64,000 nucleotides of DNA from Parasponia andersonii. Its lineage: Eukaryota; Streptophyta; Magnoliopsida; Rosales; Cannabaceae. The notes under the pieces were generated by a model that saw only the letters and a program-made list of their open reading frames with translations, searched no databases and was not told the DNA's origin. Made by a program: the position numbers and the translations under genes. Position 1 is the first letter of the stretch. Every line of letters starts with the position of its first letter. The stretch spans positions 1,084,455 through 1,148,454 of the forward strand of contig JXTB01000046.1 of the NCBI GenBank assembly GCA_002914805.1, in the 5' to 3' direction. Positions 34,479 through 47,674 of this stretch are shown here, in pieces.

Positions 34479-35267
34479 TATGGGGCCCATTTCTAGATCA
34501 CGTACGATGTGGTCGATTAACTAGCAGAGCAGGTCACAAGGGGGGCACGCCATCCGACGCGTGTCTAGAGTAACTATTTAAAAGTCACGAGAGTCACATA
34601 TGATACCACATAGGCCCATGGGCTGTCTAAGGCCAGGGCCGAATCCATCCTAGACTCTGGACAGTTCGGCCCAATCCAGTTGTTGCCTCGACAGCTGGGG
34701 GTCAGAAGTCTCAAGGGTCTTCCGCCAGAAGACCACGGGCGGCAACGCGCTACTTCAGACCTAGACAAGGCATTTAATGCGAGCCTAGGTAGATGCACAG
34801 ATTGGGCGAACCGCCCTAACAGAACGGCAGTTTGTCAAAGTCTCGCCCCGATAGGCCTGAGTCGTAGGGGTCGGCGAAAAGCAGGCCACGACGATACAAG
34901 AGAAATCACGATAATCACAGCCCGTGATCTCCGGAGTAAGTCATGGTGGGAAAAGGTACTCAATCTTAGGATTGAGAGCCGGAACAGGCTCCCAGTTCCA
35001 GGATTATGTTTATAAGCCTTGCTTCTCCCTCGAAAAAAAAAAGATTAAGATTGACATATAAAAAGAAAAACAAAATCTTTGCTTCTCAGCCTCATGGATA
35101 AATAACTAATTTAAGTATCGAAGAGTCTTTGTAGTTGGCCACTCCCGCCTCTCCGACCCGACTTGAAGTAAAAAGTATGCTGGAATAACAAGGATACGTG
35201 AACACTTAGTAGATACAACGTCAGCAGTTCAGAGACACGTGGACAGCTGATAAAAATCGTACCAACA
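34479..35267 (+). repeat. 3' LTR of element B
   Basis: 789 bases, TATGGGGCCC...GTACCAACA, preceded by the purine-rich AAATTGGGGTAG. The target duplication ATTAC follows. Confidence 0.95.
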
Positions 35268-35272
35268 ATTAC

Positions 35273-37142
35273 AATTATCATTTTGGAAAGAACCTAGAAG
35301 ATCGACATTATAAAAATATCAAGAGCATGAGTCACTGAATGTGACAGGATCTTAGGGTATCTCGTGGCAACTAAATAAGAGCCTTTCTATGGATGGGTCC
35401 ATTGTCAAGTTACATTTTTTTTCCCTCTCTTTTAATCTCCAATTCTTTATATATTGTAATGTTTTTTTATCAAATTTTATTCTATTTTGAATCGTTTGAT
35501 CGTGATGAGATAGTATAATGACTAAGATAACAGAAACACAAAGGCGTATGAAAATCTAAAATTTTATTTATTGCTTTATATAATAAGAATACTATTTTTC
35601 TACTGTTGGATTTTCTTTTTTAATATTTTTTCATTAATTATGTATAATATTCTTATGTATTCTCATTCTATACTACTCAACAATTCTAGTGACATCTTGA
35701 AATGTCACTGAAAAACATGATATAATGACATTGGAAATGTCATTGAATTTTAATGACACAGATATGTTGATATTTGTAGCAAATCTCGTTAAATAAATGC
35801 TTTAGATATATTTTCATTATGGCACATTCTTAGGTAATTTTTCTTGTATCGAACAAACCCTGCACGACTTTCTAGTCCAATTATATTGTATTATTTATTA
35901 AATACCTGCTATGATCTCAGGATACAATGTCATGAATCAGATAAGAACTAGATATATGTTATTTAGTTAAGTAAGAGTAGAGTTTCTGCACTTTATAACT
36001 AAATGATCTCTTTGAATTTACAAATAGTAATTTCTTCATTCTAGGTAAAATAATAAAATAAAATAAATAAAAATAAAAAGGAAAGAAAATCCCTTAATTC
36101 CGCCTCACCTGAAATCCAAATCACGTGGTTTCTAGAAAACAGAGTATTAGTAATAAAACACCTTTACTTACAAAGTAGCATTGAGTGGTTTTTGAGTACG
36201 AATAATATTTTGATCAAACGTCCTTTCAAAAATCAGAGCCAAAAAAAAGAGTCCTTTGATATACATACATTTGATCAAACGTGATTAATAAATCCACAGA
36301 TAACGAGCACTGTAATTAACTTTTGAATTGAGTCTCAAAGTCTTTGAGACCGATTCTTTTTCCCAATAAAATAATATAACCTCGTGTTTCATGCCTCTAC
36401 TTGATATTATAATTCTAAAATAATTTTGCGGCATGTTTAGTAAAGGATAAAAGAAATTATGTATTTAGTAATGATTCTTATTCAGTTATTTATCAAAACA
36501 TGGGATAATGGAAAACTATATAGGACCTATACAAATTTTGGAGCAAAGAATGTGAAGGCTTCCTCCGAACATCCTACGCAATGTCATCCCCTGTAAACAC
36601 TCCGACTTCGTTCCCTTTTTCTGTTATTAAAATGTTAAAATACGATTTTACCTTTAAAAAACTATATTCTTTTGATGTCGTGCTCTTTTGGATAATATTT
36701 ACTGCTTTAAGTAAAAGATTTAGAAGGAATTCATAAAAAACTAATGGATCTATAACTTCTAAATAAACGAAGTTCTTACAAGAATTCATTCAAATATTCT
36801 TGAAAATAATTTTTGAGTTTTAAAAATTTTTTGAAAGTCATGTCAAAATAACCACGTAAAATTGTAAACTTGATTCCTTCTTCTTTGTTATTCAGTGTGT
36901 TGTTCTCTTCTGCGCAAAACCTTCTCCACTACCAACTCTACTAAACTCTCAACTTTTTCTTGGGAAAATTTGATTTTTTTTTCTTTGGCTTTTGTGTTTG
37001 AATTTTTTTTTTCTTATGGCTTCTGTATTTGATATTCCGTATAAGAGGTTACTGCTATATAGCTTTTTGATTTAATTAATTAATTGTTAAGTTTAATATT
37101 TTATTATCTTGTTATTTCGTGGCTTTACGTAAAAGGAGAATA
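35273..37142. other. AT-rich intergenic region between elements B and C
   Basis: About 1.9 kb. No convincing gene is present; short ORFs such as 36574-36789 (minus) have no family features. A cluster of small hairpins lies at 35688-35744 and is listed separately. Confidence 0.6.
35688..35744. repeat. Two tandem hairpins with TGACAT/ATGTCA arms
   Basis: AGTGACAT (35688-35695) pairs with ATGTCACT (35702-35709). AATGACATT (35724-35732) pairs with AATGTCATT (35736-35744). A further AATGACAC follows at 35752. Confidence 0.7.
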
Positions 37143-37147
37143 GCTTC

Positions 37148-37588
37148 TGTCGACGGAGGTTTTATCAACAATAAATTTAGGAAATTATAAGATGTGGTTT
37201 ATGTGTGAGAATGGTTGATAAATCAAAATAAATAAGGATACAAAAAGTTTATAGTAGTTCAGCCCCAAAAAAGATGAGCCTACATCCACTGTTCTTCACA
37301 ATTTTTTGGAGAATTATAAGAGTTTCTCTAAGTTTCAAAGTGATAGCAAAGAGAGAATTATAGAGAATGTACAGTGAAGTGATTGTGACACAAAAAATTA
37401 TAAGACTGAACCTCCTTTATATAGACGAGGTTAATTTTAGGTTTCCCAATTTTATGTATAAGAAGCTATATATTAAAATATAATATAATATTGAGATTGA
37501 GTGACTATACAACAATGGGTAATTATGTCCTCTTCAATTAGCTAATTTCTTTTTTGGGGGATTAAGCAGGTCAAAAAACCACACAATA
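37148..37588 (-). repeat. 3' LTR of element C
   Basis: 441 bases, ending CACACAATA; the adjoining minus strand has the purine tract GTTGGGGGGCTA. Confidence 0.85.
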
Positions 37589-39900
37589 ATAGCCCCCCAA
37601 CTTTAATGCATATTTGACGTGTTGAAAGCTTTTTTCGATAAAATAGTTGACTGCATGCCATTGTGATCAATAGTTCCCGCTCAAGTCTTCAATTGTACTC
37701 GTTGTGAATTCTCTCAATTCTTTTTTATAGATATCGATGATTGAGTTAGTTGGTCTAAAGTAATGATTAAGTAGTGCTACCCTTGTTGAACCTCTCTTTC
37801 ATAGACAAATGAGTTAACCTTTTATGAGTTTAATAAAGATAAAACTCTTAGTAAGTTGAAAAATGTAGCAAAAGTGAGAGTGAAGTATGCGAATGAAAAG
37901 CGATCTCATTGATCTTCTATGAAAACTTATAGAGAAGTAAGAAATGCTTAAAAACCATGTCATTATTGATGTAATTTTTTACTAGTAGAGTATTGAAGAG
38001 GCTGGAAGTCTTTAAAGAAGAACTTTTCTCAACCATAAATTTGAGATAATGCTCGCATTATAGAAGTACACTTCTTAATCTGAAAGCCTCAATCTAGATA
38101 TAATGCTTTTATATTGAAATTCTGAAGGCGGTCAATGAAGTTGCCAAGAAATAAAATAAGGTGTGCTATCCTGAAGATGTGGTTGATGAGACCTACGTTG
38201 TTAAAATATAGCTCACAGTATTTGAATTAGTGAATGACAAGAACCCCTTTTATGCTTCTTAATAGTTTTAAAGGGTGCCATATTTCGAATTTTTCTACAA
38301 AATATTAGAAAATCCAGAAAATATTGAAAGTAAAGACATATGTAGAAAAATATCTAACCCTTGGGTCGCATACTTTTTGGCTGAGCTCACGTTTTCTCAA
38401 GATATTTTTTTTTATAAAATAAGAATCGAGTTGTTCCATAGGATAGATCCATATCTTGTTATTCAATTGGATGTGAATTATGAAAATCATTAGGCCACCT
38501 TACATATTAACTTGAGGTTCCATATTTGAAAATCTTCCATAAGGTATAAACCTATAGGAACTGTTAGGTCATCTGAAAATTCAGAATTTCATATCATGTC
38601 GATAACTTAAAAGCAAGTTAGATCCATCTTTACACTATTGCAATTTTAATCCAATAACTTAAGTAGAAAGATGGGTTAGGTCACTTATAGAAAAACAACA
38701 AGCGTGAGTGATACAAACTCAATATTTATTTTTTAAAAGTTCCATGTAAAAATAAAATTTATAGCAATATATCATATCAAACTATGGATATTTTGCTTAG
38801 TCACTTTTTCGTTCAATAAAGAAGATCGCATAATATGACATGCTAAGGTATAAAGTGAGGAGAAACTCATAAGATTTTTAATAATTTTAGAAATTCGTCG
38901 ATCTAAAATTCCATCTCCTCTAAATAAACATTTATATAGTTCTTTGGGAAGCAAATAGGAGATTACTTAATCTGATCCCACTGCCCCATGAGTTTTATGG
39001 TGTTCAAAGACAGTCATAAAACTATAAAAGACGAACTAATAGAATAAGACGTATTAAGATGATAAATTAAAAGAATAATACTTTATTGATAAATTTGAAT
39101 GATGAATAATCCTACCGCCCTCTCGGTTTTATGGTGTTGCAATAACTGCTATAAAACTATCCGTAGAAAATGCAAAAGACTAAAGATAGATTGTATGAAG
39201 AAAATACAAAAACTTTTATTGATTAAGTCTTTGAAATATATGAAGATGCCCTAGGAGCTAGTAGTCATAATAATCGATACGAGATGAAGAGACTTGAAAA
39301 GAATTACTGATAGTAGCAATGAAAATTCATATAGTATGAAGAGCTCATACTTAGGGAGCTCGAATATGGAGAGTTCAATGATCGAGTGGAGATCTTGTCG
39401 AGGTTTTTTCTGAAACAGAGTAATGATCTCATGTAGGTCGAAGACAATAAATTCAAATATAGTGGAGAGCTTACATAATAGAAAGCTCAATGATATAGTG
39501 GTCTTGAAGGTCTGAGGAACAAAGTGAAGTTCTCATCAAAATCAAAGATAGTGAGGAGCTCTAACATGATAGAGAGCTTTTGTAATGAGAAGCTCGAATA
39601 TAATAGGAAGCTTGAATATGAAGAGCTCAAGGACAGAATAGAGATCTTGTCAAGGTATGATCAACTGAATGAAGATCTCGTCGAGGTTGTATAGTTACAT
39701 TCATTTAATCTTATAAAGATATGTCTCGACTATGAGGTGCATATATTCTCAACCTAGAGAGGCGTCCCTCAACCATAGGTTTGAGCCGACTAGCAAATTT
39801 TCTCATTTACACGAGCACATCGATAGTGATTATGAACTTCAGTAACCCCATATCCTGCATCAAGGCCAATTTATCTAAGGCATCTGCTTGGCTATTTTTC
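37589..39900. other. Non-coding 3' part of element C
   Basis: No integrase or intact antisense gene is visible. 38500-39010 resembles the spacer of element A (about 6980-7390). 39300-39700 is full of short degenerate GAGCTC- and GATCTTGTCGAGGT-type motifs. The latter may be a worn tandem array. Confidence 0.5.
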
Positions 39901-40670
39901 CTATGAGGTAGCAACTGAATACTATAAGCAGTAAGTATTGAGAACAGTTGTTATACTTCTTGCATATAGGCTAATATCTTCCCTCCTCTTACTTAGTAAT
40001 CACTAGTTGCTTGGCAAACAACTAGTTGGAAATCAGTGAACATCTCGATTATCTCTAAGTTCATCTCTTGTCTGAGCTTAAGTTTAATAATCAGTACTTC
40101 ATATTCTGCTTCATCATTTGATGTTAAAAATCTAAAGTGAAGTGCACAATGGATATTATACCTCTCTAGACTAATTAACATCAAGCCCACACCAACTCTG
40201 CTTTTATTTGATGATCCATCCATATAAATCTTCCATAATTTTGTTAAATCTATTATAAGTTTCTCAACTACTTTTGTGGAAAGATCGACATCGTAAGTGA
40301 ATTTTGCAATAAAATCTGTGAGAGCTTGACCTTTAATCGCAGTGTGAGGTTAAAAATTGACGTTGAATTGGCTTAACCCAACTATTCACTTGAGTAATTA
40401 TCCTAATGCTCCAGGATTTTGCAAAACTTGTATTAACAAAAAATTCGTAAAAACCTCGATAGAATGTGTATGGAAATATAGTTGACGCTTTTGAGATGTA
40501 ATGACCTGTACTAGTGTCGATTTCTGCATCTCTGGATATCTTGTTTCGGCATCGATTAGTCTTTTATTCACCTAATATATAGGTCACTATATATTTTCTT
40601 CTTCTTGAATCAATGCTACACTTCTCGCATACTTAGAAACGATGAGGTATAAGTACAAATTTTCCCCTGT
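39900..40670 (-). pseudogene. Element C RNase H domains
   Basis: The open part at 40223-39993 begins MDGSSNKSRVGVGLMLIS and contains DEAEYEVLIIKLKL and TDFQLVVCQ, the archaeal-type RNase H of Tat elements. Upstream on the same strand, pieces of the first RNase H (NKRLIDAETRYPEMQK) are readable with several stops. Confidence 0.75.
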
Positions 40671-40879
40671 ATTTGGTTTCGAAAAGAATGGAGGAGAACC
40701 CAAGTGTTTCTTCAAATTTTGGAACGTCTACTCGCACTTCTCGGTCCACTTGAACCTCTTCGAACCTTTCAGTACCTCAAAGAATAGTTGACACTTATCT
40801 ATTGATCTTGATACAATCAGCTTAGTACAGCCACTCTTCCCGCTAAGTTTTGAACATCTTTGGGTTTGCGAGGTGATTG

Positions 40880-41480
40880 TATGTCGATCAATACTTGGAT
40901 CTTTTGAGAATTAGCTTCGATATCTCACTGATTGACCATAAATCTCAGAAATTTCCCAGATCCTACTCCAAATGTATACTTCTGAGGGTTCAACTTTATC
41001 TGGTACTTTCAAAGAATTTTGAACATCTTATCAAGGTATTTGACATGATCTTCAGCATTCCTTGATTTCACCAACATGTCGTCAATATACACCTCCATTG
41101 TCTTCCCAAGTTGTTTTGTAAACATCATATTGACAAGATGTTGATAAGTTGCTTCAGCATTGATGATTCTGAACGACATCTTCTTGTAGCAATATATCCT
41201 CAATCAGTGATGAATGAGGTATGCTCCCCATCTATCTCATACATGAGAATTTAGTTATATCCAGAATATGCGTCCATAAAACTCAACAGTTTGTGTTCGG
41301 ATGTCGTATCTACGATCTGATCAATTCTTAGAAGTGGAAAATTGTCCTTCAAGCATACTTTGTTAAGATTAGTGAAATTGATGTAGGTTCTCCACTTTCC
41401 ATTGGATTTCTTCACCAAAATTAGATTTTCAAGCCAATTGGAGTAAAAAGATTTCTAGATGAATCCGATCTCAAGCAGCT
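40880..41480 (-). pseudogene. Element C reverse transcriptase
   Basis: Readable motifs are GKWRTYINFTNLNK, LRIDQIVD, SFMDAYSGYN and, in the open stretch 41203-41009, EATYQHLVNMMF and the catalytic YIDDMLVKS. Stops and frameshifts break it elsewhere. Confidence 0.85.
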
Positions 41481-42043
41481 TCTTAACCTCTTCTTTTAAT
41501 ACGACGTAGCGTTCTAGATCCATTGACATTTTTTTTGTCATACGGACTTTTTTGTTATGTCTATATTGAGGTGGTAGCACATAATATTCAGATCAATCTC
41601 CACCATATCCGAATGTTTCCATGCGAAGATATCCAAATTTTCTTTTAGGAATGTGACCAACTCAATTCACACTAGTTCTTGAAGCTTCATTCCAATTTTT
41701 AACACCTTTGAGGACTCATCGATTGATAAATCTTTTAAGTCTTCAATTTGCCTAATTTTTACCTCTCTATCAATCTCTCGAGCATTGAGATCCTCAATTG
41801 ATGTTTTGCCTGACAATTCATTATGCTACTAGACTATCGTTGTGCGAGGTGTTATTTCTCTTGTTGCGAGCTTCATAGAATTGTTATAGCAGGACTGTGC
41901 ATCGTATTGGTTGCCCGATATCTCGCCTAGTCCATGTTGAATTGGAAACTTTATGGCGAGATGATAAACTAAAGTAACAGCTTGCAGTTCGCTCAAGGTT
42001 GATCTTCTTAGTATGGCACTGAATACTGAAGGGCAATCTACGA

Positions 42044-42370
42044 CTAAAATTGAGTCATTACCCTTAAAACTCTAGAATAGGTCCCAATGCTCAGCATCAG
42101 CTCAATTATACCGCTCAGCGTTATGCTATTGCCAATAAATCTATAGAGTAGAGTGACATCGGGTTTTAAATCACCATCACTTAACCCCATTTTCTTGAAG
42201 GTATCATAGTATAGGATGTCGACAATACTCTTATTATCAACTAATACTCGCCACAATTATGTATTACCATAGTTGATTTTTATAATGGATGCATCCTTAT
42301 ATAGGTAATGGATGTCCCTCACATCCTGCTCTGTGAAGGTAATATCTATGTTTGGTACTTATTGAAGCTT
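42044..42370 (-). pseudogene. Element C aspartic protease
   Basis: The open frame 42256-42044 reads WRVLVDNKSIVDILYYDTFK then MGLSDGDLKP, closely matching the element A protease. Lys stands where the triad Gly is expected, so it is inactive. Confidence 0.8.
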
Positions 42371-42479
42371 TTGTGGACATTACTCGAGGTGTATCACATC
42401 AGTTAATGGTTGCTATCGAGCTTCTCGTGTATATCTATTATGTGCTCTCCTTGAATCTCTACTTACATGCAAGCTTCTA

Positions 42480-44307
42480 AAAATAGTTTACACTTCACAT
42501 TAAACCGTTGGAGGTTGCTGTTGGTTTTCTTCCCTCCCTCTATCATTCTACCTGGTATACTACCGTAGTTGTTCTTCTCTGATTAACCTTTTAATCTCAT
42601 TTTGCAGGGCGTTACAATTGTTAGTGTCGTGTCCAATATCATGATGATATAGGCAAAATTTGTTGGGATCGCATTTTGCTCTATTCCGTTTCATTCACTC
42701 TGACTATTGATACTGCTAATATTGATTTGTGACCACATAAATATGATGTATAGGTACACTTAACTTAGTATAATTATTGAATCACAGGGAAGCCCTTAGA
42801 ATCTTCTACTTTTTCAGCTCGGGTTACTTTTCAGTCGGTTGCATATTCTTCTTCTTTTTCGATTTCTTGTTATTGTTACTGTTGGTTATTATGGTTGTGT
42901 CTTTTTCTTATTCCTTCTTTGTTTTATAAAGATTTTCTCAAGAAGATTTTACTCTTAAATGTCGACCAACTCTACAGTAGAAGTCTTTGAAAGTCCTACA
43001 TTCTCATTCTAACAACTCTTCCCAAAGTTTAGTCTCTGGTTGTACTCGAGCCATCATTAAAATCAAGACTCCTCCTTCAGGTGAGTTATTGACTTTCACC
43101 AAATTTGAAGTAAAATGATTAAGATATGATCACAGAGGTTCCTCTAAACCTTGTCAAACGGCAGATAAACTGATCAATGGAATAGTAAATTTCTTTGGAG
43201 CCTGAAATTGTCTCAAGAATATAGTCTGAAGTTACTGCTAGGATGAGATCGAACTAGGCTGAGTTCCTCAAAACCATTTCTTTGCTACACCTATGAGGGT
43301 TACAGCAAAACATCTACAACGTGCGAGGTCATTGACCGAGTGGAGTTCCATCAAATCATTGAAGTGATCCATGTAATCCTGTGGATCAGTCTTCCTATCG
43401 AAAGTTTTTATAGTGAGAAGTTTGAATCCAACAGGTAATGCAATAGCTTGAATTTCTTCATTGAATGGAAATTGACGATATCTATCCACGAACTCATCAT
43501 CCTATCTAGCAAATACATCTAATAAGATCCTCAAATTATGAACATCCATATTAGGAGGAAGGGCATTATCTCTTCCTGGTGGTAAAGATGATCTTTGGTC
43601 ACTATGATGTAAGACAGGTTGATCAGACAAGGTCCGCAGTGACTTTTGTGAAGATTCTACTGAAATAGTTTGACGCGACAGAGTCCAATTGTTATGATAT
43701 GATGTGGATTACTCATGACTGCCTTTTTGACATTGTTATTCCAAGTGTTGTCTTAGGTCGGCAGAATTATGTCTCGATTCCTTGCTTATCCTTTCAAAGA
43801 TGCTTCTTGATTGACGATTTTGTTCATTGCTCAGATGATCGCAGTTAGTAGGAGCTCTCTAAGAAGGCTGTCTATGATCACGATCTGTACTAGAACTCCC
43901 AATACTGGATTCATGTGGTAAATCTACAACCTTGCTTTTTTCCTTAGAAATGCGATCTGCATGTCGCTCTTGCAGGGCTCTGGGTTGGTCATGATTTCTA
44001 ACTTCTTGAATCTAAATCCCTGTTTCAAGTCGTGGAGCAAGACGATTTCTGGGGCGCTCCTGTTATAGCGGCATTACCATCTGTTCTTTAGTAAGCCGCC
44101 TCAAAGAATCATTAATCTAATTAGTGATTTGCTGAAGGTTCACAAGAGTATCCTTCATACAGTCTTGTCTGTGAACTATATTCTCCTCAGGTGCAGTCAT
44201 AACTAGTTTATCCTAAATAAGATAGACCTATGTACTAGCACTTTGAGGTTGATTTTTTGATTTTGGCTAACTCCACTATTTCTGGTAATATTTCTAGTGT
44301 TTGCCAT
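42480..44307 (-). pseudogene. Element C gag
   Basis: The likely start is ATG 44307-44305, the same position relative to the LTR as in element A. The core at 43489-43268 reads FDRKTDPQDYMDHFNDLMEL; the zinc knuckle near 42670 reads CLYHHDIGHDTNNC. Many stops. Confidence 0.8.
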
Positions 44308-44366
44308 TGTTGAATGGATGAGAATGACAAACTCTTTGTTGGAATAACTCTCCTTCTAGTACCAAT

Positions 44367-44825
44367 TGTTAATGGAGGTTTTGTCAACAACGAATTTAGA
44401 AAATTACAAGATGTGGCTAGTGTGTGAAAAAGATTAATAAATCAAAGCAAATGAGGAGACAAGAATTTTATACTAGTTCGGCCCTAAAAAAAGATGAGCC
44501 TACATCCACTGTTCTTCAATATTTTCTGCAAAATTACAAGAGTTTCTCTAAATCTCAAGGTAAAAGTAAAAAGAGAATTATAGAGAGTGTATAATGAAGT
44601 GATTATGAGATGAAAAATTATGAGATTGAGCTCCTTTTATATAAATAAAGGTGGCTTTAGGTTTTCTAATTTTGTGAGTAAGACACTACATAATAAAATA
44701 CAATATAATATTGAGATTGAGTAACTATACAATAATAGATAACGATCTCTTTTTTAATTATCTAGTTGTCTTTTTTGGGGATTAGGCAGGAAAATTAATT
44801 GGGGTGGTCAAAAAACCACACAATA
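44367..44825 (-). repeat. 5' LTR of element C
   Basis: 459 bases, TGTTAATGGAGG...CACAATA. The primer-site region ATTGGTACTAGAAGGAG adjoins it on the minus strand. Confidence 0.85.
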
Positions 44826-44830
44826 GCTAC

Positions 44831-46053
44831 TTCTGATAAAAAAAAAAAAAGATCTATCAAATTCTTGTCTTATGGTGTTTCCATGTTAAAATAATGATTG
44901 GTTCATAATAAATTCTTATAGCACTGCTAAAAATATATATCTTGGCAATCTCATAAGAATAAGATAAGTTATTTCGGGCAATAATGAGAAAGGAATTCTT
45001 ATTAGTCCATAAGGTTGTTACAATGGGCAAAGTCCAAATACCAGATATTTTACTGTATAAGGATATGCATATAATAACATCTATATATTTAATTCTTAAA
45101 TTTGAGATATTTAAGAAGATTTAATTAGTTGAATCTTTTATTTAAACTAATTAGATTTTATGAAAATCTTTTCCAATTTAAATTTTAAATATTATCTTCT
45201 ATACTTAATTATTTAACATTATCTTTTTAGTTAGAATTATTTAAATTTTAAATAATTTTAAATTACTAGAAATTAATAAATCATTAATAATTAATTAATT
45301 ATATGCTTACTACTTTGGTATTATTAGGACAATGTTGCATGCATGCCTAATAATTAAGTTTTATTATATGATCTTTAGTAACATATCATATAGAAAATTA
45401 GAGCTACTCTCATGCGAATATAAACATGCTTACAGTATTGATTTTAGGTTATTAAGTTAGTTAGATAACTAGGTAAAATCTATAAATGCCTAATTATAAA
45501 ATATTAAATGGGAGAAGGTATGCGATATCTATGGTCTCCATTGTTGGTTCGTTATGTATTAGGATGAGCATTGCCTCAGAATCTTGCTGAGCTTCTATAG
45601 GAGAGTTTTCATCTGGTTGATACTAGAAATGAACATCTTAGGATAAGGTACTAGGTAGACTATATGAGGTCGATCACTCATAGGAAATTGTTTTGTATAG
45701 AAAGCTTAGTTACTGAAACAATAGATAAACACTCAACTCGAAATATTAATATCCTCTCGTAGGAGTTCTTATTAGTCGATTAGAGGACCAAAGAGAATGG
45801 TAGTTAGAAATACAGGACAAGAGTTATCTATTTACTAATTGAAATTATTTCAGTTTAACTTGTTAATTTCATGACCCCTCCTCCCCCCCTAAGAGGCTTG
45901 TAATTACTAGTAAGTCAAATTTCCATGAATATAAGTGATAGTCTTAGGGATACTTCAATTTTACATTATATGTTTAATATATTATGTTAATTATTTGAAA
46001 TATGCTATGTGATGTTTGGTTATTCACGGAATGTTTATTTACTTTCAGTAGAT
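44831..46053. other. AT-rich region before copia element E
   Basis: About 1.2 kb with no gene. It should include the leader, and perhaps the 5' LTR, of the following copia remnant, but I could not identify LTR ends or a primer site. Confidence 0.4.
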
Positions 46054-46447
46054 ATGACACTTAATCATTTATCCACTTTATTTACACAAACAAGTTAGAC
46101 GGTGAAAACTATGTAAACTGGAAATGCAACATAGATATAGTACTTACTACTGATAAATATAAGTAGGTTCTCACTACTCCTTATCCTACTGAGCCAACTG
46201 TATAATCCACCAATAATGAAAGAAACTTATATGATAAGTGGAAGAAATCTGATGAGACGGCTAAGTACTATATACTTGGCTCAATGAGTAATACATTATA
46301 ACAACAATATCGTAGGATGGATACTATTGCTAGCATAATACTGAGATTTGACTAAATGTCTGCTAGTCTTAATCGTTAAGTTAGATATAAGGCTACATGT
46401 ATATTCATGAATCTTCATCGAAGAAGGATACTCCAGTTCGTTAATGT

Positions 46448-47044
46448 ATGATGAAAGTCATCGCATACCTTAATGAATTAGAAATCTTTAGAGCTAAAAT
46501 TGATTGTGACACCCAAATTGACAAGGTTTTGAACACATTATCATACGCATTCAATCAATTCACGATTAATCATGAAATTTGTCGAAAAGACTATACTCTT
46601 ACTAGCTTGATGAAAGATCTTCAAATTATTGAGAATATTCTTAAGAAAAATAAGTCGGGATCAGCTGAAGCTAATATAGTCCAAGTTAGTTCTTCCAAAC
46701 CTAAACTAAAAAGCAAAAGAAAAGGAAAGAAAAAACCTTCTATTTCTCTGACTTCAAAGAAAAAGAAGATCAAGAAAGATGCCAAACTAAAGAAAAAATG
46801 TTTTCACTACAGTGAGGATAGACATTGGAAGAGAAACTACAAAATCTATATAGGCCTTAAGAAAGAAAAGGACAACAACAAGGACACACAAGGTCATGAC
46901 AATTTGTTATTTATTGAGACTTGTCATGTAGTTGATTCAATCGATTCTCGGATCATATATTTGGGAGCCATTGACTATACTTGTAATACTTTACAGGGGT
47001 TCAAAGAAACTAGGAAGTTCACTAGTGAAGAGTTTGCACTGTAG
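46448..47044 (+). pseudogene. Element E gag fragment
   Basis: 198 residues: FNQFTINHEICRK and LMKDLQIIENILKKNK are the family gag core, followed by a Lys/Ser-rich stretch. The zinc knuckle reads CFHYSEDRHWKRNYK, with two of the three cysteines changed to tyrosine, so it is not functional. Confidence 0.8.
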
Positions 47045-47455
47045 TTAGGAGATAGCTCAATAGTTGAAACTTGTGCAATGAGAGATATTATTTTGAATTT
47101 TAATGATTTTAGGTTTTTAGAAATAAAGAATTATTATTATATTCTTATATTTAAACGGAATTTAATTTATGTTTTTTGTTCAATGAGCCAAGGTTATTTT
47201 GTTCATTTTGACATTAAAGTTTCTATTAAAAAGAATAAAAGTCTTATTTGCACTAGTACTCGTAGGAATAATCGTTTCTTTATTCAACTTAACAGAATCT
47301 CATTGCATAATCTTGAAAATGATTCTAAATATATAGAACCTAAACATAAGAAAATGAAAGTGAGTACTAATGATGAAACTTATCTTTAGCATTTAAGACT
47401 TGGTCATACTAACCTGAATAGAATTTAAAGTTTAGTCAATTAAGGGCCTCTAAAT

Positions 47456-47674
47456 TTGTTAGAAGTCAAACTATTACTAACTTGTGAATCCTATCTGGAA
47501 GGTAAAATGACTAAAAAACTATTTATTAGAAAAGTTCTTAGAGTTCAAGAATATCTTGAGTTAGTACACACTGATATCTATGAGCCTATGAATATTCAAG
47601 CTCGAGGAGGTTTCAAATACTTCATTATATTTATAGATGATTATTCTAGATTTGGTTATGTTTACTTAATATAA
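47456..47674 (+). pseudogene. Element E integrase fragment
   Basis: The frame contains CESYLEGKMTKK and ELVHTDIYEPMN, then FIIFIDDYSRFGYVYLI, the start of the copia integrase core with its first catalytic Asp. It stops at 47674; the rest is frameshifted. Confidence 0.85.

Larger units (their letters stand above)
22540..35267 (+). mobile_element. Ty3/gypsy element B (Tat lineage), near full length
   Basis: A 12.7-kb element has equal 789-base LTRs (22540-23328 and 34479-35267) and a perfect target duplication ATTAC (22535-22539 and 35268-35272). The order is gag, protease, RT, RNase H, archaeal-type RNase H, integrase, two tandem-repeat arrays, antisense genes, 3' LTR. The double RNase H and the long 3' region with antisense ORFs define the Tat (Ogre/Retand-like) group. 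It is GC-richer than its surroundings. All sense frames have stops or frameshifts. A solo LTR of the same family lies at 56447-57308. Confidence 0.95.
37148..44825 (-). mobile_element. Ty3/gypsy element C, older relative of element A
   Basis: The LTRs are 37148-37588 and 44367-44825, and the flanks are GCTTC (37143-37147) and GCTAC (44826-44830), a target duplication with one change. LTR starts (TGTCGACGGAGG, TGTTAATGGAGG) match element A. On the minus strand it holds gag, protease, RT, RNase H and a second RNase H. No integrase motif was found between the second RNase H and the shared spacer, and no clear antisense gene is left. It is far more diverged and AT-rich than A, so it is older. Confidence 0.88.
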
